Shown here one piece after another: positions 1 through 9,412 of a stretch of 64,000 nt of DNA. Below the pieces are notes generated by a model. The model did no database searches. It saw only the letters and a list, made by a program, of their open reading frames with translations, and had not been told where the DNA came from. The DNA is from Sulfobacillus thermosulfidooxidans DSM 9293 (GTDB lineage: Bacteria > Bacillota > Sulfobacillia > Sulfobacillales > Sulfobacillaceae). The stretch lies in assembly GCF_900176145.1 (NCBI RefSeq), contig NZ_FWWY01000001.1:3453011-3517010 (forward strand), in the 5' to 3' direction. How positions within the stretch are numbered: position 1 is the stretch's first letter; each line of letters opens with the position of its first letter. Both the position numbers and the translations under genes were made by a program.

Positions 1-658
1 TTTCTTCTCCGCCGGGAATATTTCCCATAAAAGGCAATGGGGGACCAGGATCTTCAACTTCCACTTCGACGACTTCATTTTCCATGGCTTTCATCCGAAG
101 TTTTTCCCGCACTTTGCGCCGTTCTTCTTCGATTCGGTGACGTTCTTCGATACTTAAACTGGAAGTCGTCTTGTTTGATCGATTTCCGCCTCCGAATAAC
201 GCTTCAAAGGGATTGACAGTCGTTGAGGTATCCTCAGGAAACGGAACTAAAGCATCCACTAAACGATCTTCTGCAATGCGCTCGGCACGATCTTGGACGG
301 CTTGACTGCGTTCTTCTTTGACCATCCGCACACTCGTTTCGACGAGATCACGGACCATCGCATCGACATCGCGGCCGACATAACCTACTTCGGTAAATTT
401 TGTCGCCTCAACTTTGACAAACGGCACATGCAAGAGCCGAGCCAAACGCCGGGCCACTTCCGTTTTTCCCACTCCCGTAGGCCCAATCATCAAAATGTTT
501 TTCGGAGTAATATCTTCTTGCAATTCAGGATCGAGCTGACTCCGCCGCCAGCGGTGTCTTAGAGCGATAGCGACCGCCCGTTTGGCTTCCTCTTGACCAA
601 CAATATATCGATCGAGTTCTTCGACGATTTTCTTGGGTGTCATCAATGCATCGTCCAT
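1..658 (-). CDS. hslU: HslU (ClpY), ATPase subunit of the HslUV protease, N-terminal part
   Basis: Only the first 219 residues are inside the window; the rest lies beyond base 1. The protein is an AAA+ unfoldase that feeds substrates to the HslV peptidase in the cytoplasm. The reading frame begins at ATG 658 behind a GGAGG box. It starts with a typical HslU opening ([16 protein letters not shown]) and carries a Walker A motif GPTGVGKTE near residue 56, followed by the [17 protein letters not shown] stretch that is diagnostic for HslU. After that comes the charged, variable intermediate (I) domain. hslV lies 33 bases upstream in the same direction, as in the codY operon of Bacillus. The gene is truncated only by the window edge. 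Confidence 0.96.
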   Translation of the reverse strand, partial: MDDALMTPKKIVEELDRYIVGQEEAKRAVAIALRHRWRRSQLDPELQEDITPKNILMIGPTGVGKTEVARRLARLLHVPFVKVEATKFTEVGYVGRDVDAMVRDLVETSVRMVKEERSQAVQDRAERIAEDRLVDALVPFPEDTSTTVNPFEALFGGGNRSNKTTSSLSIEERHRIEEERRKVREKLRMKAMENEVVEVEVEDPGPPLPFMGNIPGGEE

Positions 659-691
659 GACAAAACCTCCTTTTTTCCTTCGGCGAAAGTG

Positions 692-1240
692 TTAATTCAA
701 GGTTTCAATAGTCAAATGGTGATTGGTATAGATACAAATATCCGCCGCAATATCCAAAGAACGTCTAACCAAATCTTCTAAGGGCATCGGAGGCTCAATC
801 GACGAAAATGCTCGTGCAGCCGCCAAGGCATAACTGCCTCCCGATCCAATGGCGGCAATATAGTCGTCAGGTTCTATCACTTCCCCTGTCCCGGACAAAA
901 TAAATAAATGCTCAGTATCTGCCACTAATAACAATGCTTCCAATTTACCCAACATCCGGTCGGTCCGCCATTGACGAGAAAGAGCCACCGCCGCGCGTTG
1001 CAGGTTGCCATGACTTTCTTCAAGTTTCCCTTCAAAAAGTTCGAACAAGGTCAACGCATCCGCGACCGAGCCAGCAAATCCCGCCAATACTTTATTATGA
1101 TACAAACGTCGAACCTTTGTCGCCGTATGCTTCATAACAGTATTTTGGCCGAAAGTTACCTGACCATCTCCTCCAATCACCGCTTTGCCGTCTCTCACGA
1201 TACCGAGAATTGTCGTCCCATGAAATTCAATGGCTGCCAC
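692..1240 (-). CDS. hslV: HslV (ClpQ), peptidase subunit of the HslUV protease
   Basis: This 182-residue threonine-peptidase subunit forms the proteolytic core that works with HslU. After the start it reads [15 protein letters not shown]; the first Thr of TTILGI is the expected N-terminal nucleophile after processing. [14 protein letters not shown] and [10 protein letters not shown] are family hallmarks, and [10 protein letters not shown] and AIGSGG follow further on. The longer reading frame (TTG at 1318 or ATG at 1300) runs into xerC and adds about 26 residues absent from the family. I chose GTG at 1240 because an AAGGAG box sits 8 bases before it. The ATG at 1246 would leave only 2 bases. 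The gene sits between xerC and hslU in one operon. Confidence 0.95.
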   Translation of the reverse strand: MAAIEFHGTTILGIVRDGKAVIGGDGQVTFGQNTVMKHTATKVRRLYHNKVLAGFAGSVADALTLFELFEGKLEESHGNLQRAAVALSRQWRTDRMLGKLEALLLVADTEHLFILSGTGEVIEPDDYIAAIGSGGSYALAAARAFSSIEPPMPLEDLVRRSLDIAADICIYTNHHLTIETLN

Positions 1241-1280
1241 TCTCATCTCTCCTTCATTGTTTCCGTTGGCTCCCTCGTGT

Positions 1281-2162
1281 TCAAGCACGAGGATGGGCAT
1301 TTTGATAAACTTTAGCAATATGTTCTTGGGACACTAATGTATAAAGTTGGGTCGTTCGTAGCAAACTGTGACCCAAAAGTTCCTGAATCACCCGCAAATC
1401 GGCACCATTCATGAGCATATGCGTCGCAAACGAATGCCGTAGCCAGTGTGGGCTGACATTTCTTTGAATCGCCGCTTTGGCTAAAACATTTTTTACAATT
1501 CGCCGGACACTACGCGTGGTAAGCCTGCCACCCCGGTAATTAACAAAGAGCGCTGTGGTGCGTGTTCGGACGAGTGCTTTTCTTCCGCGTAACAAATATG
1601 CGTCGAGGGCCTGAGACGCTTTAGTGCCAAAGGGCACCACTCGCTCTTTGCCGCCCTTTCCTTTGACGCGCACAAACCGACTCGTCAAATCCACATCAGC
1701 TATATTTAAAGATACTGCTTCTTGACTTCTGAGTCCCGCTCCATAAAGAATCTCCATTAAGGCCCAGTTTCTCAGTCCCAGAGGCCCTGGCATATTTTTG
1801 GCGCTTTCAATCAGATCATGGGCTTCATCCATCGTTAGAGTTCGGGGCAATAAGGGGCGAAACCGTGGAGTAAGCAGTCGATTAGCAGGATTGTCAGTGC
1901 GCCATCCCTGTCGCTTAACGAACCGGTAAAATGATCGAATCACAGCTAATTTGCGGGCCACAGTTCTCGGCGCCAATCCTTGTTTCATCAGGGATGATAT
2001 CCAAGCCCGAATGTCTTTGGTGCCAACCTGATCCAACGCGCCAACAAATTTTTCTAACTGGTGCAGATCTTGAGCATATGCTCGGGCTGTATGTTCCGAT
2101 GCTTGCTCCACCAAGATTAGTGTTTTGATATAGTACTCAACCCACTCATTAACGGGTTTCAT
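1281..2162 (-). CDS. xerC: Tyrosine recombinase XerC/XerD family (chromosome dimer resolution)
   Basis: A 293-residue site-specific recombinase that acts at dif to resolve chromosome dimers. The N-terminal SAM-like core-binding domain (about residues 1-90) is followed by the catalytic domain with all expected residues: Arg in GAGLRSQE, Lys in [18 protein letters not shown] (His-x-x-Arg), His in ELLGHS, and the nucleophile Tyr in [11 protein letters not shown] 2162 is preceded by a GAGGT box 8 bases away and overlaps the 3' end of trmFO by 14 bases. The place between trmFO and hslV is that of codV in Bacillus, which points to the housekeeping Xer enzyme and not to a phage integrase. Confidence 0.93.
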   Translation of the reverse strand: MKPVNEWVEYYIKTLILVEQASEHTARAYAQDLHQLEKFVGALDQVGTKDIRAWISSLMKQGLAPRTVARKLAVIRSFYRFVKRQGWRTDNPANRLLTPRFRPLLPRTLTMDEAHDLIESAKNMPGPLGLRNWALMEILYGAGLRSQEAVSLNIADVDLTSRFVRVKGKGGKERVVPFGTKASQALDAYLLRGRKALVRTRTTALFVNYRGGRLTTRSVRRIVKNVLAKAAIQRNVSPHWLRHSFATHMLMNGADLRVIQELLGHSLLRTTQLYTLVSQEHIAKVYQNAHPRA

Positions 2163-3498
2163 GGTGCGATACCTCAACACCGATGTGTTCAAGATAATCC
2201 TTCAATGACGACAATGCCCGGTCTCTCAGCCAACGCCGTCTTGCCTTTTTGTCATGAATTTGTTGAATTTCTGGAGGCAGATTCAGTAATCCAAAATTGG
2301 CGTTCATCGGTTGAAAATGCTCCGGATCGGTATGGGTGATATAGTATGCCAAAGCCCCCATCATCGTGTCCCGCGGGAATGGTTGAATATTCCCATGCTC
2401 GAGCCATTGGGCAATATACCTCGCCACCATAATGCCCGTTGCAGCCGATTCTACGTAGCCCTCAACGCCTGTCATTTGACCAGCAAACCACAAGTCTTCT
2501 CGCACTTTCGCATTTAATGTCGGTCTTAGTATCGCTGGCGATTTCAAGTAGGTATTGCGATGCATGACGCCGTAGCGCACAAATTCGGCATCATGCAAAG
2601 CGGGGATTAATCCAAACACCCGTTTTTGCTCTCCCCAACGCAAATTCGTCTGAAAACCCACCAGGCTCATTAATGATCCCGCAGCGTTATCGCGACGGAG
2701 TTGAACGACGGCATAAGGTCTACGGCCCTGTTCAAACGGATTTTCCAGCCCAATGGGTTTCATCGGTCCATATAGCGGGGTTTTCACACCTCGTCTAGCT
2801 AATTCCTCAATCGGCAAACATCCCTCAAAAAAGGTCGCTGATTCAAAATCATGCCCCATATGTTGTTCTGCATGAATTAAGGCATCATAAAATGCCATAT
2901 ACTCATCTTTAGTCAAGGGACAATTCAGATAATCTTGGTTTCCTTCCCGCGATCCCCAAAACGCGTGATTCATATCGACACTTTCGGCTAGAACAATGGG
3001 AGCGGCCGCATCAAAGAACGATAACATTTTCGCCCCAACTAAGTCGGAAATGGCTTCAGTCAATGATTCATGCGTTAAGGGACCGGTAGCGATGACGGTC
3101 GGACCGCTTAAAATCTCGCTCACGACTTCATGGTGAATGACAATATTGGGATGGTCTTCCAGAACCTCGGTTATCCCTTGGCTGAAGGCCTCGCGGTCAA
3201 CCGCTAACGCCGAGCCTGCCGGAACCCTAGCCGATTCTCCTGCTTTAATAATGAGTGAATCCAATAGCCGCATTTCATCTTTTAACAAGGTTGCGGGCGC
3301 CAGACCGAGCGTCGAACCCAGCGAGTTGGAACACACCAGCTCACCAAATTTTCCGCTCACGTGAGCAGGTGTCATGGTCTTGGGCCGCATTTCGAACAGG
3401 TGAACAGTGAAACCTAATTGGGCCAATTGCCAGGCAGCCTCGGACCCAGCCAAACCACCGCCGACAACATTGACGTCATTGAGCTTGCTCTTCTTCAT
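2149..3498 (-). CDS. trmFO: TrmFO, folate/FAD-dependent tRNA (uracil-54) methyltransferase
   Basis: This 449-residue flavoprotein makes 5-methyluridine at tRNA position 54 (T loop) using methylene-tetrahydrofolate. The N-terminal dinucleotide-binding site is VNVVGGGLAGSEAAW. The conserved cysteine regions GELVCSNSLGS and LNCPLTKDEY match the family's catalytic cysteines, and FAGQMTGVEGYVESAATG is a C-terminal hallmark. ATG 3498 has GGGAGG 9 bases upstream and overlaps the 3' end of topA by 23 bases. The longer frame to 3591 adds residues that do not belong to the family. The order topA-trmFO-xerC is the standard Firmicute one and suggests a single transcript. Confidence 0.95.
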   Translation of the reverse strand: MKKSKLNDVNVVGGGLAGSEAAWQLAQLGFTVHLFEMRPKTMTPAHVSGKFGELVCSNSLGSTLGLAPATLLKDEMRLLDSLIIKAGESARVPAGSALAVDREAFSQGITEVLEDHPNIVIHHEVVSEILSGPTVIATGPLTHESLTEAISDLVGAKMLSFFDAAAPIVLAESVDMNHAFWGSREGNQDYLNCPLTKDEYMAFYDALIHAEQHMGHDFESATFFEGCLPIEELARRGVKTPLYGPMKPIGLENPFEQGRRPYAVVQLRRDNAAGSLMSLVGFQTNLRWGEQKRVFGLIPALHDAEFVRYGVMHRNTYLKSPAILRPTLNAKVREDLWFAGQMTGVEGYVESAATGIMVARYIAQWLEHGNIQPFPRDTMMGALAYYITHTDPEHFQPMNANFGLLNLPPEIQQIHDKKARRRWLRDRALSSLKDYLEHIGVEVSHHETR

Positions 3499-5587
3499 AA
3501 CCGCATCCCTCCCGCAAGCACATGAGACTTTCGTGATTACCCCGTCGCTTAAACGCCATGCTGGATCCACAACGTGGGCATTGTTTGTCACTCGGTCGAT
3601 TCCACGTCACAAAATCACATTCGGGATAGCCGGCACAGCCATAAAAGACGCGCCCTTTACGGGTACGACGAACCACTAAATCTTTCCCGCACTTCGGACA
3701 CATCGCACCAGTTTTTTCGACATAGGGCTTCGTAAAATCACACTCAGGATATCCTGAACATGCTAAGAACTTACCAAAACGACCGTATTTAATGGTCATG
3801 GGTCGCCCACACTTCTCGCAGATTTCATCCGTCGTCTCTTGCGGCAGTTCCACTTTTTCAATATCTTCATCGGCTCGGTGCAATTCTTCAGCAAAACGGT
3901 CATAAAATGCATACAACACATCTTGCCACTGCATATCATTAGCAGCAACTTGATCGAGTTGGGTCTCAACATCTGCTGTAAACCGGGTATCAACAATCTC
4001 CGGGAAATATTGTTTTAACAAATCCACGACAACACGTCCCAACTCGGTGGGAATTAATTTCTTCTGCTCCCGGTGCACATAATCTCGTTGAATCAGCGTT
4101 TCCACAATCGGTGCATATGTTGATGGCCGACCAATGCCTAGTTCTTCAAGCGTTTTGACGAGACTCGCTTCCGTGAACCTTGGAGGGGGTTCTGTAAAAT
4201 GTTCTTGAGATGTGATATCCGAGATGGTTAACACCATGCCTTGATTAACGGCAGGCAGTGGACGCGATTTGGCTTCATCTTGCGCATTGGGATCGGCGTC
4301 GTCAAATGATTCTTGATAAACCACAGTAAATCCCGGAAACTTAATCCGGGAACCAGTAGCCCGGAATACCGCGTCCTGGTCTTTAACATGCAAATCAATC
4401 GTGGTAGAATCGTACACCATTGGCGCCATTTGACTAGCAACAAAACGTTCCCAAATTAAACGATATAAACGCAATTGATCCCGGTTTAGACTGCTCTTAA
4501 GACTTTCGGGATGACGTCTGATATTGGTTGGTCTTATCGCTTCATGCGCATCTTGAACACCGGGCTTCGTCTTGGTGGGACGCTTCGCTTCGCCCGAGGG
4601 CACATAGGAGGAACCATAACGCTCTTCGATATATTTCTGAGCATCTTCACGAGCCACATCAGCAATACGGGTGGAATCCGTACGAATGTAGGTCACCAAT
4701 CCTACAGTGCCTTCCCCCGCCACTTCTAGTCCCTCATAGAGTTGTTGCGCCAGACTCATGGTACGCTTAACAGAAAATCCCAATTTTCTGGAAGCCTCTT
4801 GCTGTAACGTGGAAGTCGTAAAGGGTGGTGCGGCAAATCGTCTCTTTTCCCGCACCTTCACTTCCGCAACCACTACTTCCAGTCCAGGTCGCACCTGCGC
4901 CAAGATTTGCTCTGCTTCTTTTTGAGATACCCGCCCTTTTTCCCCTAAAGGCGCAATATAATGCGACAGTAAAGTGCCGTCTTCGGTCATCGCCGTCATG
5001 TCAATCGTAAAATACTGCTCCGGCACAAATCGCAAAACTTCATCTTCTCGATCCACTAACAATTTTAAAGCAGCACTTTGGACGCGTCCCGCTGACAATC
5101 CTGGCCGCACTTTTCGCCACAACAACGGCGACAATTGATAACCGACAACGCGGTCCAATACCCGTCTCGCCTGTTGAGCATTGACCAGGGCCATGTTTAT
5201 CGGCCTAGCTTGTTTGATCGCATGGTTCACCGCATCTTTGGTGATTTCATGAAATTCAATACGCCGCACATCGCGCGGGGCAATGTTCAATGCTTCGGCC
5301 AGATGCCACGAAATCGCTTCTCCTTCACGGTCAGGGTCCGTCGCTAAATAGACGCGATCGGACTTTTTGGCCGCTTCTTTGAGCTCTTTCAGCAGGGGTC
5401 CTTTCCCTCGTATCGTAATGTATCGTGGCTGAAACCCTTTAGCCACATCCACTCCAAACTGGCTTTTCGGTAAATCACGCACGTGTCCCATTGACGCTTT
5501 GACCTGGAATCGGGAACCCAAAAAGCGACTGATTGTCTTCGCCTTGGCTGGCGATTCTACAATGATTAGAGGTTTAGCTTTGGCCAT
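3476..5587 (-). CDS. topA: DNA topoisomerase I
   Basis: A 703-residue type IA topoisomerase that relaxes negative supercoils. The Toprim domain opens with LIIVESPAKAKTI and holds DPDREGEAISWH. The catalytic tyrosine lies in YIRTDSTRIA, about residue 305. The C-terminus has three four-cysteine zinc ribbons: CEKC...CSGYPEC, CPKC...CAGYPEC and CPRC...CLREGC, covering roughly the last 115 residues. ATG 5587 follows a GGGAGGG box with 5-base spacing and is preferred over the TTG/GTG-type start at 5611. The 158 bases upstream hold two TATAAT hexamers but no strong -35 match. Confidence 0.97.
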   Translation of the reverse strand: MAKAKPLIIVESPAKAKTISRFLGSRFQVKASMGHVRDLPKSQFGVDVAKGFQPRYITIRGKGPLLKELKEAAKKSDRVYLATDPDREGEAISWHLAEALNIAPRDVRRIEFHEITKDAVNHAIKQARPINMALVNAQQARRVLDRVVGYQLSPLLWRKVRPGLSAGRVQSAALKLLVDREDEVLRFVPEQYFTIDMTAMTEDGTLLSHYIAPLGEKGRVSQKEAEQILAQVRPGLEVVVAEVKVREKRRFAAPPFTTSTLQQEASRKLGFSVKRTMSLAQQLYEGLEVAGEGTVGLVTYIRTDSTRIADVAREDAQKYIEERYGSSYVPSGEAKRPTKTKPGVQDAHEAIRPTNIRRHPESLKSSLNRDQLRLYRLIWERFVASQMAPMVYDSTTIDLHVKDQDAVFRATGSRIKFPGFTVVYQESFDDADPNAQDEAKSRPLPAVNQGMVLTISDITSQEHFTEPPPRFTEASLVKTLEELGIGRPSTYAPIVETLIQRDYVHREQKKLIPTELGRVVVDLLKQYFPEIVDTRFTADVETQLDQVAANDMQWQDVLYAFYDRFAEELHRADEDIEKVELPQETTDEICEKCGRPMTIKYGRFGKFLACSGYPECDFTKPYVEKTGAMCPKCGKDLVVRRTRKGRVFYGCAGYPECDFVTWNRPSDKQCPRCGSSMAFKRRGNHESLMCLREGCGYEEEQAQ

Positions 5588-5616
5588 AATAACCCTCCCG
5601 GGTACAAACATTTTTA

Positions 5617-5623
5617 CATTATA
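5617..5623 (-). promoter_or_regulatory. Possible -10 elements upstream of topA
   Basis: On the minus strand, one TATAAT lies about 30 bases before the topA start. A second lies about 65 bases further upstream, with TTACAG 19 bases before it. Either could serve topA, which is separated from rnhB by 158 bases. Neither has both a good -35 box and a 17-base spacer, so the call is weak. Confidence 0.3.
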
Positions 5624-5745
5624 TCAAAATATGCTGCGTTTCCATGCGTCTTTCATTGCTCGGTGCTAACCCTGGCTGCCTCTAGGCGTCTATTATAAAG
5701 ATAGATATTAGCATGACTGTAACAGGGAAACGAGAAGGATGCAAA

Positions 5746-6402
5746 TTACAAGGAGAAATCAACCCATTCCTGGGCAGAGGACATCATTTTGCGAAGAAAT
5801 GATCGGCGGTGTGCCGTACTCGGACCGTATTGTAGAATCATTGCGCGATGATAGGCGGTTGGATATCCTTTATGTTGTTCAAACCCATATACAGGAAATT
5901 GTAAGGCCAATTCCTGCATATAGCGATCGCGGACAACTTTGGCGATAACCGAAGCGGCGCCGATACTAGCTGACACTTGATCCCCGTGCACAATCGGCAA
6001 TTCTTCCCAGGGACCACCGATGCGCATCGCATCTGTGAGCACTACCCGTGGCCTTATTGTGAGATGGCCAAGGGCGCGGGCCATGGCCATTCGGCTTGCT
6101 TCCAGAATGTTAATACGCTCAATCGTTCTCGGCCCGACAGCCCCAACTCCAATGGCAATCGCGGTACGACAAATGTCCTCATATAATCGCTGACGCTTTA
6201 AGGCACTAAGTTTTTTAGAATCGTCGATTCCCATAATGTCCGTATAAGGATCCAAGATAACGGCAGCCGCCACGACAGGACCCGCTAAGGGCCCACGGCC
6301 AACCTCGTCCACTCCTGCCACGGCCCATCCTTTACGCCAAAATTGTTGTTCCCACTGAATCTTTGCAAACCATCGTACTTCCTCATTCGGTCTTTCGGTC
6401 AT
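5746..6402 (-). CDS. rnhB: Ribonuclease HII
   Basis: A 218-residue RNase HII that removes ribonucleotides and RNA-DNA hybrids from DNA. The catalytic metal-binding acidic residues are visible in GVDEVGRGPLAG (Asp-Glu), VVLTDAM (Asp) and the downstream SASIGAASVIAKVVRDR segment (final Asp). The ATG directly follows the rbgA stop codon (TAG ATG), with GGAGAGG as ribosome-binding site inside the end of rbgA, so the two genes are translationally linked. The dprA/suc genes that separate rnhB from topA in Bacillus are absent here. Confidence 0.95.
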   Translation of the reverse strand: MTERPNEEVRWFAKIQWEQQFWRKGWAVAGVDEVGRGPLAGPVVAAAVILDPYTDIMGIDDSKKLSALKRQRLYEDICRTAIAIGVGAVGPRTIERINILEASRMAMARALGHLTIRPRVVLTDAMRIGGPWEELPIVHGDQVSASIGAASVIAKVVRDRYMQELALQFPVYGFEQHKGYPTAYHRAMILQYGPSTAHRRSFLRKMMSSAQEWVDFSL

Positions 6403-7167
6403 CTAGCCCTCTCCTGGTTCTTCCAACGTTACACGTCCAAATTTCCCATTTTGGAAGGCCAGCACAATGGCATCAGCCGTGCGCTGTTCATCCAGCACAC
6501 CGCCCGTTTTCAAATAACCTCGGGACCTTCCCCAATCCCGCCAGTTTTCTGGTAGAGGCATTTGGGGAACGACTAATTCCCAAATTTTTTCAACAAGAAG
6601 GAGCCGTTCCTCAGCCGTACTAGGGACAATTCCCAACACCTTCAGCCGCCAGTCTTCGGAATGTCGGGGAGTTACCACACCGGGTAAATCGAGCCACTCC
6701 CAGCCTCCGGGCAAACGAATCCATTGCGGTCCTCGCGTGATGCCAGGTTTCGCTCCGGTCATCACGCGGTGTCCACCGACCATTTTATTTAACAACGTTG
6801 ACTTTCCCACATTGGGAACGCCTACCACAGCCAGGCGATAAGGAGGAGCCAGAATACGACGAATAGCCTTCTCTACCTCGATTTTAACCCGTGGATTTTG
6901 CGCTGAGATCGCCAGCGCTGTAACGCCATGGGACTTAAACCATCCTAACCAACGCTGCGTCGCATCGGGATCAGCCAGTTCGGCCTTATTCATAACCATT
7001 ATCAACTGAGTGCGGCCGATCCATTGCTGAAGAGGCTGATGGCGGCTGATGTTCGGCGCTCGCGCATCAATAACTTCAATAAACGCCGATAAATACGGCG
7101 CTAACTCGCGAATGGTCCGCTGCGTGGCAACCATATGACCGGGATACCACGATTGCCGCTTTCCCAT
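6403..7167 (-). CDS. rbgA: Ribosome biogenesis GTPase RbgA (YlqF)
   Basis: A 254-residue circularly permuted GTPase needed for late assembly of the 50S subunit. The N-terminus MGKRQSWYPGHM is the classic YlqF/MTG1 opening. G motifs occur in permuted order: G4 as MNKAE, then G1 GVPNVGKST and G3 DLPG. The usual G4 consensus is NKxD; here Glu replaces Asp, a conservative change worth noting. The short C-terminal domain is of normal size. The gene lies between lepB and rnhB, close to rplS (L19), which agrees with its ribosomal role. Confidence 0.94.
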   Translation of the reverse strand: MGKRQSWYPGHMVATQRTIRELAPYLSAFIEVIDARAPNISRHQPLQQWIGRTQLIMVMNKAELADPDATQRWLGWFKSHGVTALAISAQNPRVKIEVEKAIRRILAPPYRLAVVGVPNVGKSTLLNKMVGGHRVMTGAKPGITRGPQWIRLPGGWEWLDLPGVVTPRHSEDWRLKVLGIVPSTAEERLLLVEKIWELVVPQMPLPENWRDWGRSRGYLKTGGVLDEQRTADAIVLAFQNGKFGRVTLEEPGEG

Positions 7168-7206
7168 AGTTATCCTCTCTTATCTTTTCTCGATCTGCTT
7201 TACTAG

Positions 7207-7725
7207 TTAATGCAAAAGATGAAAATCGGATAAAGGCCACCAGACCACAAATGCCTCACCTTTCACATTTTTCATCGGCAATAGACCAAAATACCGGCTG
7301 TCAAAACTTTTAGGACGGTTATCTCCTTCTACCCACAAATATCCAGGAGGAACCTTTGTAGGAGGAACGTTCATGGAACCGCGATACTTCAAAAACGGTT
7401 CATGATATCGTTTTCCATTGATATACACCACATTATTTTTTACGCTAATCGTATCACCCGGTACTCCGATGACGCGTTTAATCCAATCTTGACTTTTAAT
7501 GACGGGTGAGCGAAACACGATAATTTGCCCCGTTTTCGGTGTCTCAAAATCATAGATCAACTTATTAACCAGAACCCGTTCTCCTGTGTGCAAGGTCGGT
7601 AACATCGAAATACCTTCCACCTGATACGATTCAAAAACGAAGGTACGAATCAGAAAGGCTAACACTACTGCCAGAATAACCGTTTCAATAAATTCTAAAT
7701 ATCCTCTGCGCCGTTGATTCGTCAT
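7207..7725 (-). CDS. lepB: Signal peptidase I
   Basis: A 172-residue type I signal peptidase that cleaves secretory signal peptides outside the membrane. A single N-terminal transmembrane segment (about residues 8-28, ETVILAVVLAFLIRTF) is followed by the catalytic Ser in GISMLPTL and the catalytic Lys in DWIKRVIGVPGD. The box GDNRPKSFDSRYFG is the conserved C-terminal signature. ATG 7725 has GGAGG 8-9 bases upstream. The longer frame to 7764 would begin inside the terminator hairpin that follows rplS, so it is rejected. Confidence 0.95.
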   Translation of the reverse strand: MTNQRRRGYLEFIETVILAVVLAFLIRTFVFESYQVEGISMLPTLHTGERVLVNKLIYDFETPKTGQIIVFRSPVIKSQDWIKRVIGVPGDTISVKNNVVYINGKRYHEPFLKYRGSMNVPPTKVPPGYLWVEGDNRPKSFDSRYFGLLPMKNVKGEAFVVWWPLSDFHLLH

Positions 7726-7743
7726 TTGGGCAGCCTCCTCAAA

Positions 7744-7786
7744 ACACAAAGATAGCGAAGACACCTCGGGAACCGGGTGTCTTCGC
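7744..7786 (-). terminator. Intrinsic terminator after rplS
   Basis: An 11-base perfect stem (GCGAAGACACC pairing with GGTGTCTTCGC, 7755-7765 with 7776-7786) has a 10-base loop. On the minus strand it is followed by a T-rich run (TATCTTTGTGTTTT). It lies between the rplS stop and the lepB ribosome-binding site, so it should limit read-through from the ribosomal genes into lepB. Confidence 0.75.
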
Positions 7787-7794
7787 CAGGCAAA

Positions 7795-8136
7795 TTAACG
7801 TCGCTCCTTGATGCGGGCTGCCTTCCCACGAAGTTTCCTTAAATAATAAAGCTTCGCTCTGCGGACCTTTCCCCGTCGCACCACTTGAATCGATTCCAAT
7901 CGCGGCGAGTGCAATAGGAAGATTCGTTCGACGCCAACACCGTAACTAACACGACGCACGGTAAATGTTTTCGACAAGCCGGTTCCCTTGATGGCAATAA
8001 CTACACCTTCAAAATTCTGTACGCGCTCCCGGTTACCTTCACGAATTTTCACCGCGACACGCACGGTATCGCCAGGACGAAATGTCGGGATATCTTTCCG
8101 AATCTGGTCTTCCTCTAATAATCGAATAAAATCCAC
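7795..8136 (-). CDS. rplS: 50S ribosomal protein L19
   Basis: A 113-residue L19 protein at the 30S-50S interface. [34 protein letters not shown] and the C-terminal basic [19 protein letters not shown] region are typical. I set the start at GTG 8136 because a GGGGGG box lies 6 bases before it and the product then begins [11 protein letters not shown] like other L19 proteins. The in-frame GTG at 8160 lies right at the expected transcription start of the promoter described next and has no ribosome-binding site. Confidence 0.95.
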   Translation of the reverse strand: MDFIRLLEEDQIRKDIPTFRPGDTVRVAVKIREGNRERVQNFEGVVIAIKGTGLSKTFTVRRVSYGVGVERIFLLHSPRLESIQVVRRGKVRRAKLYYLRKLRGKAARIKERR

Positions 8137-8165
8137 AATTTTCCCCCCTTTTCGGGCCACATGAA

Positions 8166-8194
8166 ATTATAGCATCCGCATAAATGCGCTGCAA
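8166..8194 (-). promoter_or_regulatory. Promoter for rplS
   Basis: On the minus strand, TTGCAG (8189-8194) and a perfect TATAAT (8166-8171) are separated by exactly 17 bases. This is a good vegetative promoter in the short trmD-rplS gap. It would give rplS extra transcription independent of the ffh operon and predicts a start near 8159. Confidence 0.75.
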
Positions 8195-8198
8195 ATTG

Positions 8199-8885
8199 TC
8201 ATCGTTGCAGCAAATCCGGCCGACGAAGTCGCGTTCGGAGTTGAGCTTGTTCCTTTTGCCATTGCGCAATGCGAGCATGATCGCCGGATAACAAGACCGG
8301 TGGTACTTCGATGCCCCGATAAGTGCGAGGGCGCGTATATTGGGGCCCTTCTAGCCCACCACTGTCTCCAAAAGATTCATGGACTGTGCCTTCATCTGCC
8401 CCCAAAACCCCCGGCAATAACCGCGTTACGGCATCAACCATCACCATTGCGGGGATCTCCCCGCCTGTCAAAATCACATCGCCAATTGAGACTTCTTGCG
8501 CGTTTAACAATGATATCGCGCGTTCGTCAATCCCTTCGTAGTGACCGGCTACGATAATTAAGTGATCGAGGTGACTGAAACGCTCAGCCATGGATTGATC
8601 AAATTTTTCCCCCTGCGCCGAGGTAATGATGACATGTGCAGGAGCCGCATGATGTGCTTGCGCCCATTCTACAGCGGGCACGACAACATCCGCTCGCAAC
8701 AACATGCCAATCCCTCCACCGAAAGGATAGTCATCCGTAGTTTTATGCGGACCAATCCCGAACCAGCGCAACGGAATCGTCCGAATATCGACCAAACCTT
8801 TGGATTGCGCACGTTTCATCATGCTCGTCGTTAACGGTCCCGAAAACATTTCGGGAAACAATGTCACAATCTGGATGACCATCAT
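8199..8885 (-). CDS. trmD: tRNA (guanine-37-N1) methyltransferase TrmD
   Basis: A 228-residue SPOUT-class enzyme that methylates G37 next to the anticodon with S-adenosylmethionine and prevents frameshifting. The N-terminus IVTLFPEMF is canonical. The knot region is recognisable from DYPFGGGIGML, AGHYEGIDER and ILTGGEIPAMVMVDAVTRLLPGVLG. The ATG overlaps the rimM stop codon (ATGA), which implies coupled translation. The gene belongs to the classic rpsP-rimM-trmD-rplS operon. Confidence 0.96.
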   Translation of the reverse strand: MMVIQIVTLFPEMFSGPLTTSMMKRAQSKGLVDIRTIPLRWFGIGPHKTTDDYPFGGGIGMLLRADVVVPAVEWAQAHHAAPAHVIITSAQGEKFDQSMAERFSHLDHLIIVAGHYEGIDERAISLLNAQEVSIGDVILTGGEIPAMVMVDAVTRLLPGVLGADEGTVHESFGDSGGLEGPQYTRPRTYRGIEVPPVLLSGDHARIAQWQKEQAQLRTRLRRPDLLQR

Positions 8886-9412
8886 GTGAGGTCATCCAAT
8901 CCTTCGGGGACATGGACATCCATGATACCGGCCTCTAAATCTACGTGGAGAACAACCGATTTGAGTGCAGGCAACAACAAGGGGGGCTTATTAGGGCGCA
9001 TAACCTCAAAGACATCTTGGTTAGCTCCGGTACGTATCACCTTGTTTAGTGTTCCGATGATTTCTTGACTGGAAATGTCCCGAATGCTCAATCCTTGCAA
9101 TTGGAACCAGTAATATTCTCCTTGTCCCAATGGTGGCAGGGAATCAATCGGAACATACAAAGTGGCTCCCCTCAAATGCTCTGCTTGGTCCCGCGTCGTA
9201 ATATTCTCCAGTTGAAGAATGACCAGCGGTGGATGTGCCTGCGCCTGGCGGATCACTTGGGGACCAGAAAGTGACTGCACCCATATGGTCTTCCTTTTCA
9301 AAAGACGGTGAGGATAGTCTGTCGTCGGGTAAACCCGAAATGCGCCATGAATCCCATGTGGCGCTGTAATTTCCCCTACCGCCACAAAGTCAGACCAGTC
9401 CTCTTTAGACAT
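8882..9412 (-). CDS. rimM: 16S rRNA processing protein RimM
   Basis: A 176-residue two-domain beta-barrel protein that binds S19 and aids maturation of the 30S head. The N-terminal domain contains [20 protein letters not shown] and the PRC-barrel domain contains [11 protein letters not shown]. The start is ATG 9412, inside the last codons of rpsP (8-base overlap); the extension to 9445 would lie in rpsP and adds basic residues not seen in the family. The gene usually found between rpsP and rimM in Firmicutes (khpA/ylqC, a KH-domain protein) is missing. Confidence 0.92.
   Translation of the reverse strand: MSKEDWSDFVAVGEITAPHGIHGAFRVYPTTDYPHRLLKRKTIWVQSLSGPQVIRQAQAHPPLVILQLENITTRDQAEHLRGATLYVPIDSLPPLGQGEYYWFQLQGLSIRDISSQEIIGTLNKVIRTGANQDVFEVMRPNKPPLLLPALKSVVLHVDLEAGIMDVHVPEGLDDLT

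Noticed and set aside
1281-2162. Tyrosine recombinase as a sign of a mobile element
   Set aside because: Its place between trmFO and hslV is the conserved housekeeping xer site; there are no attachment repeats or other mobile genes.
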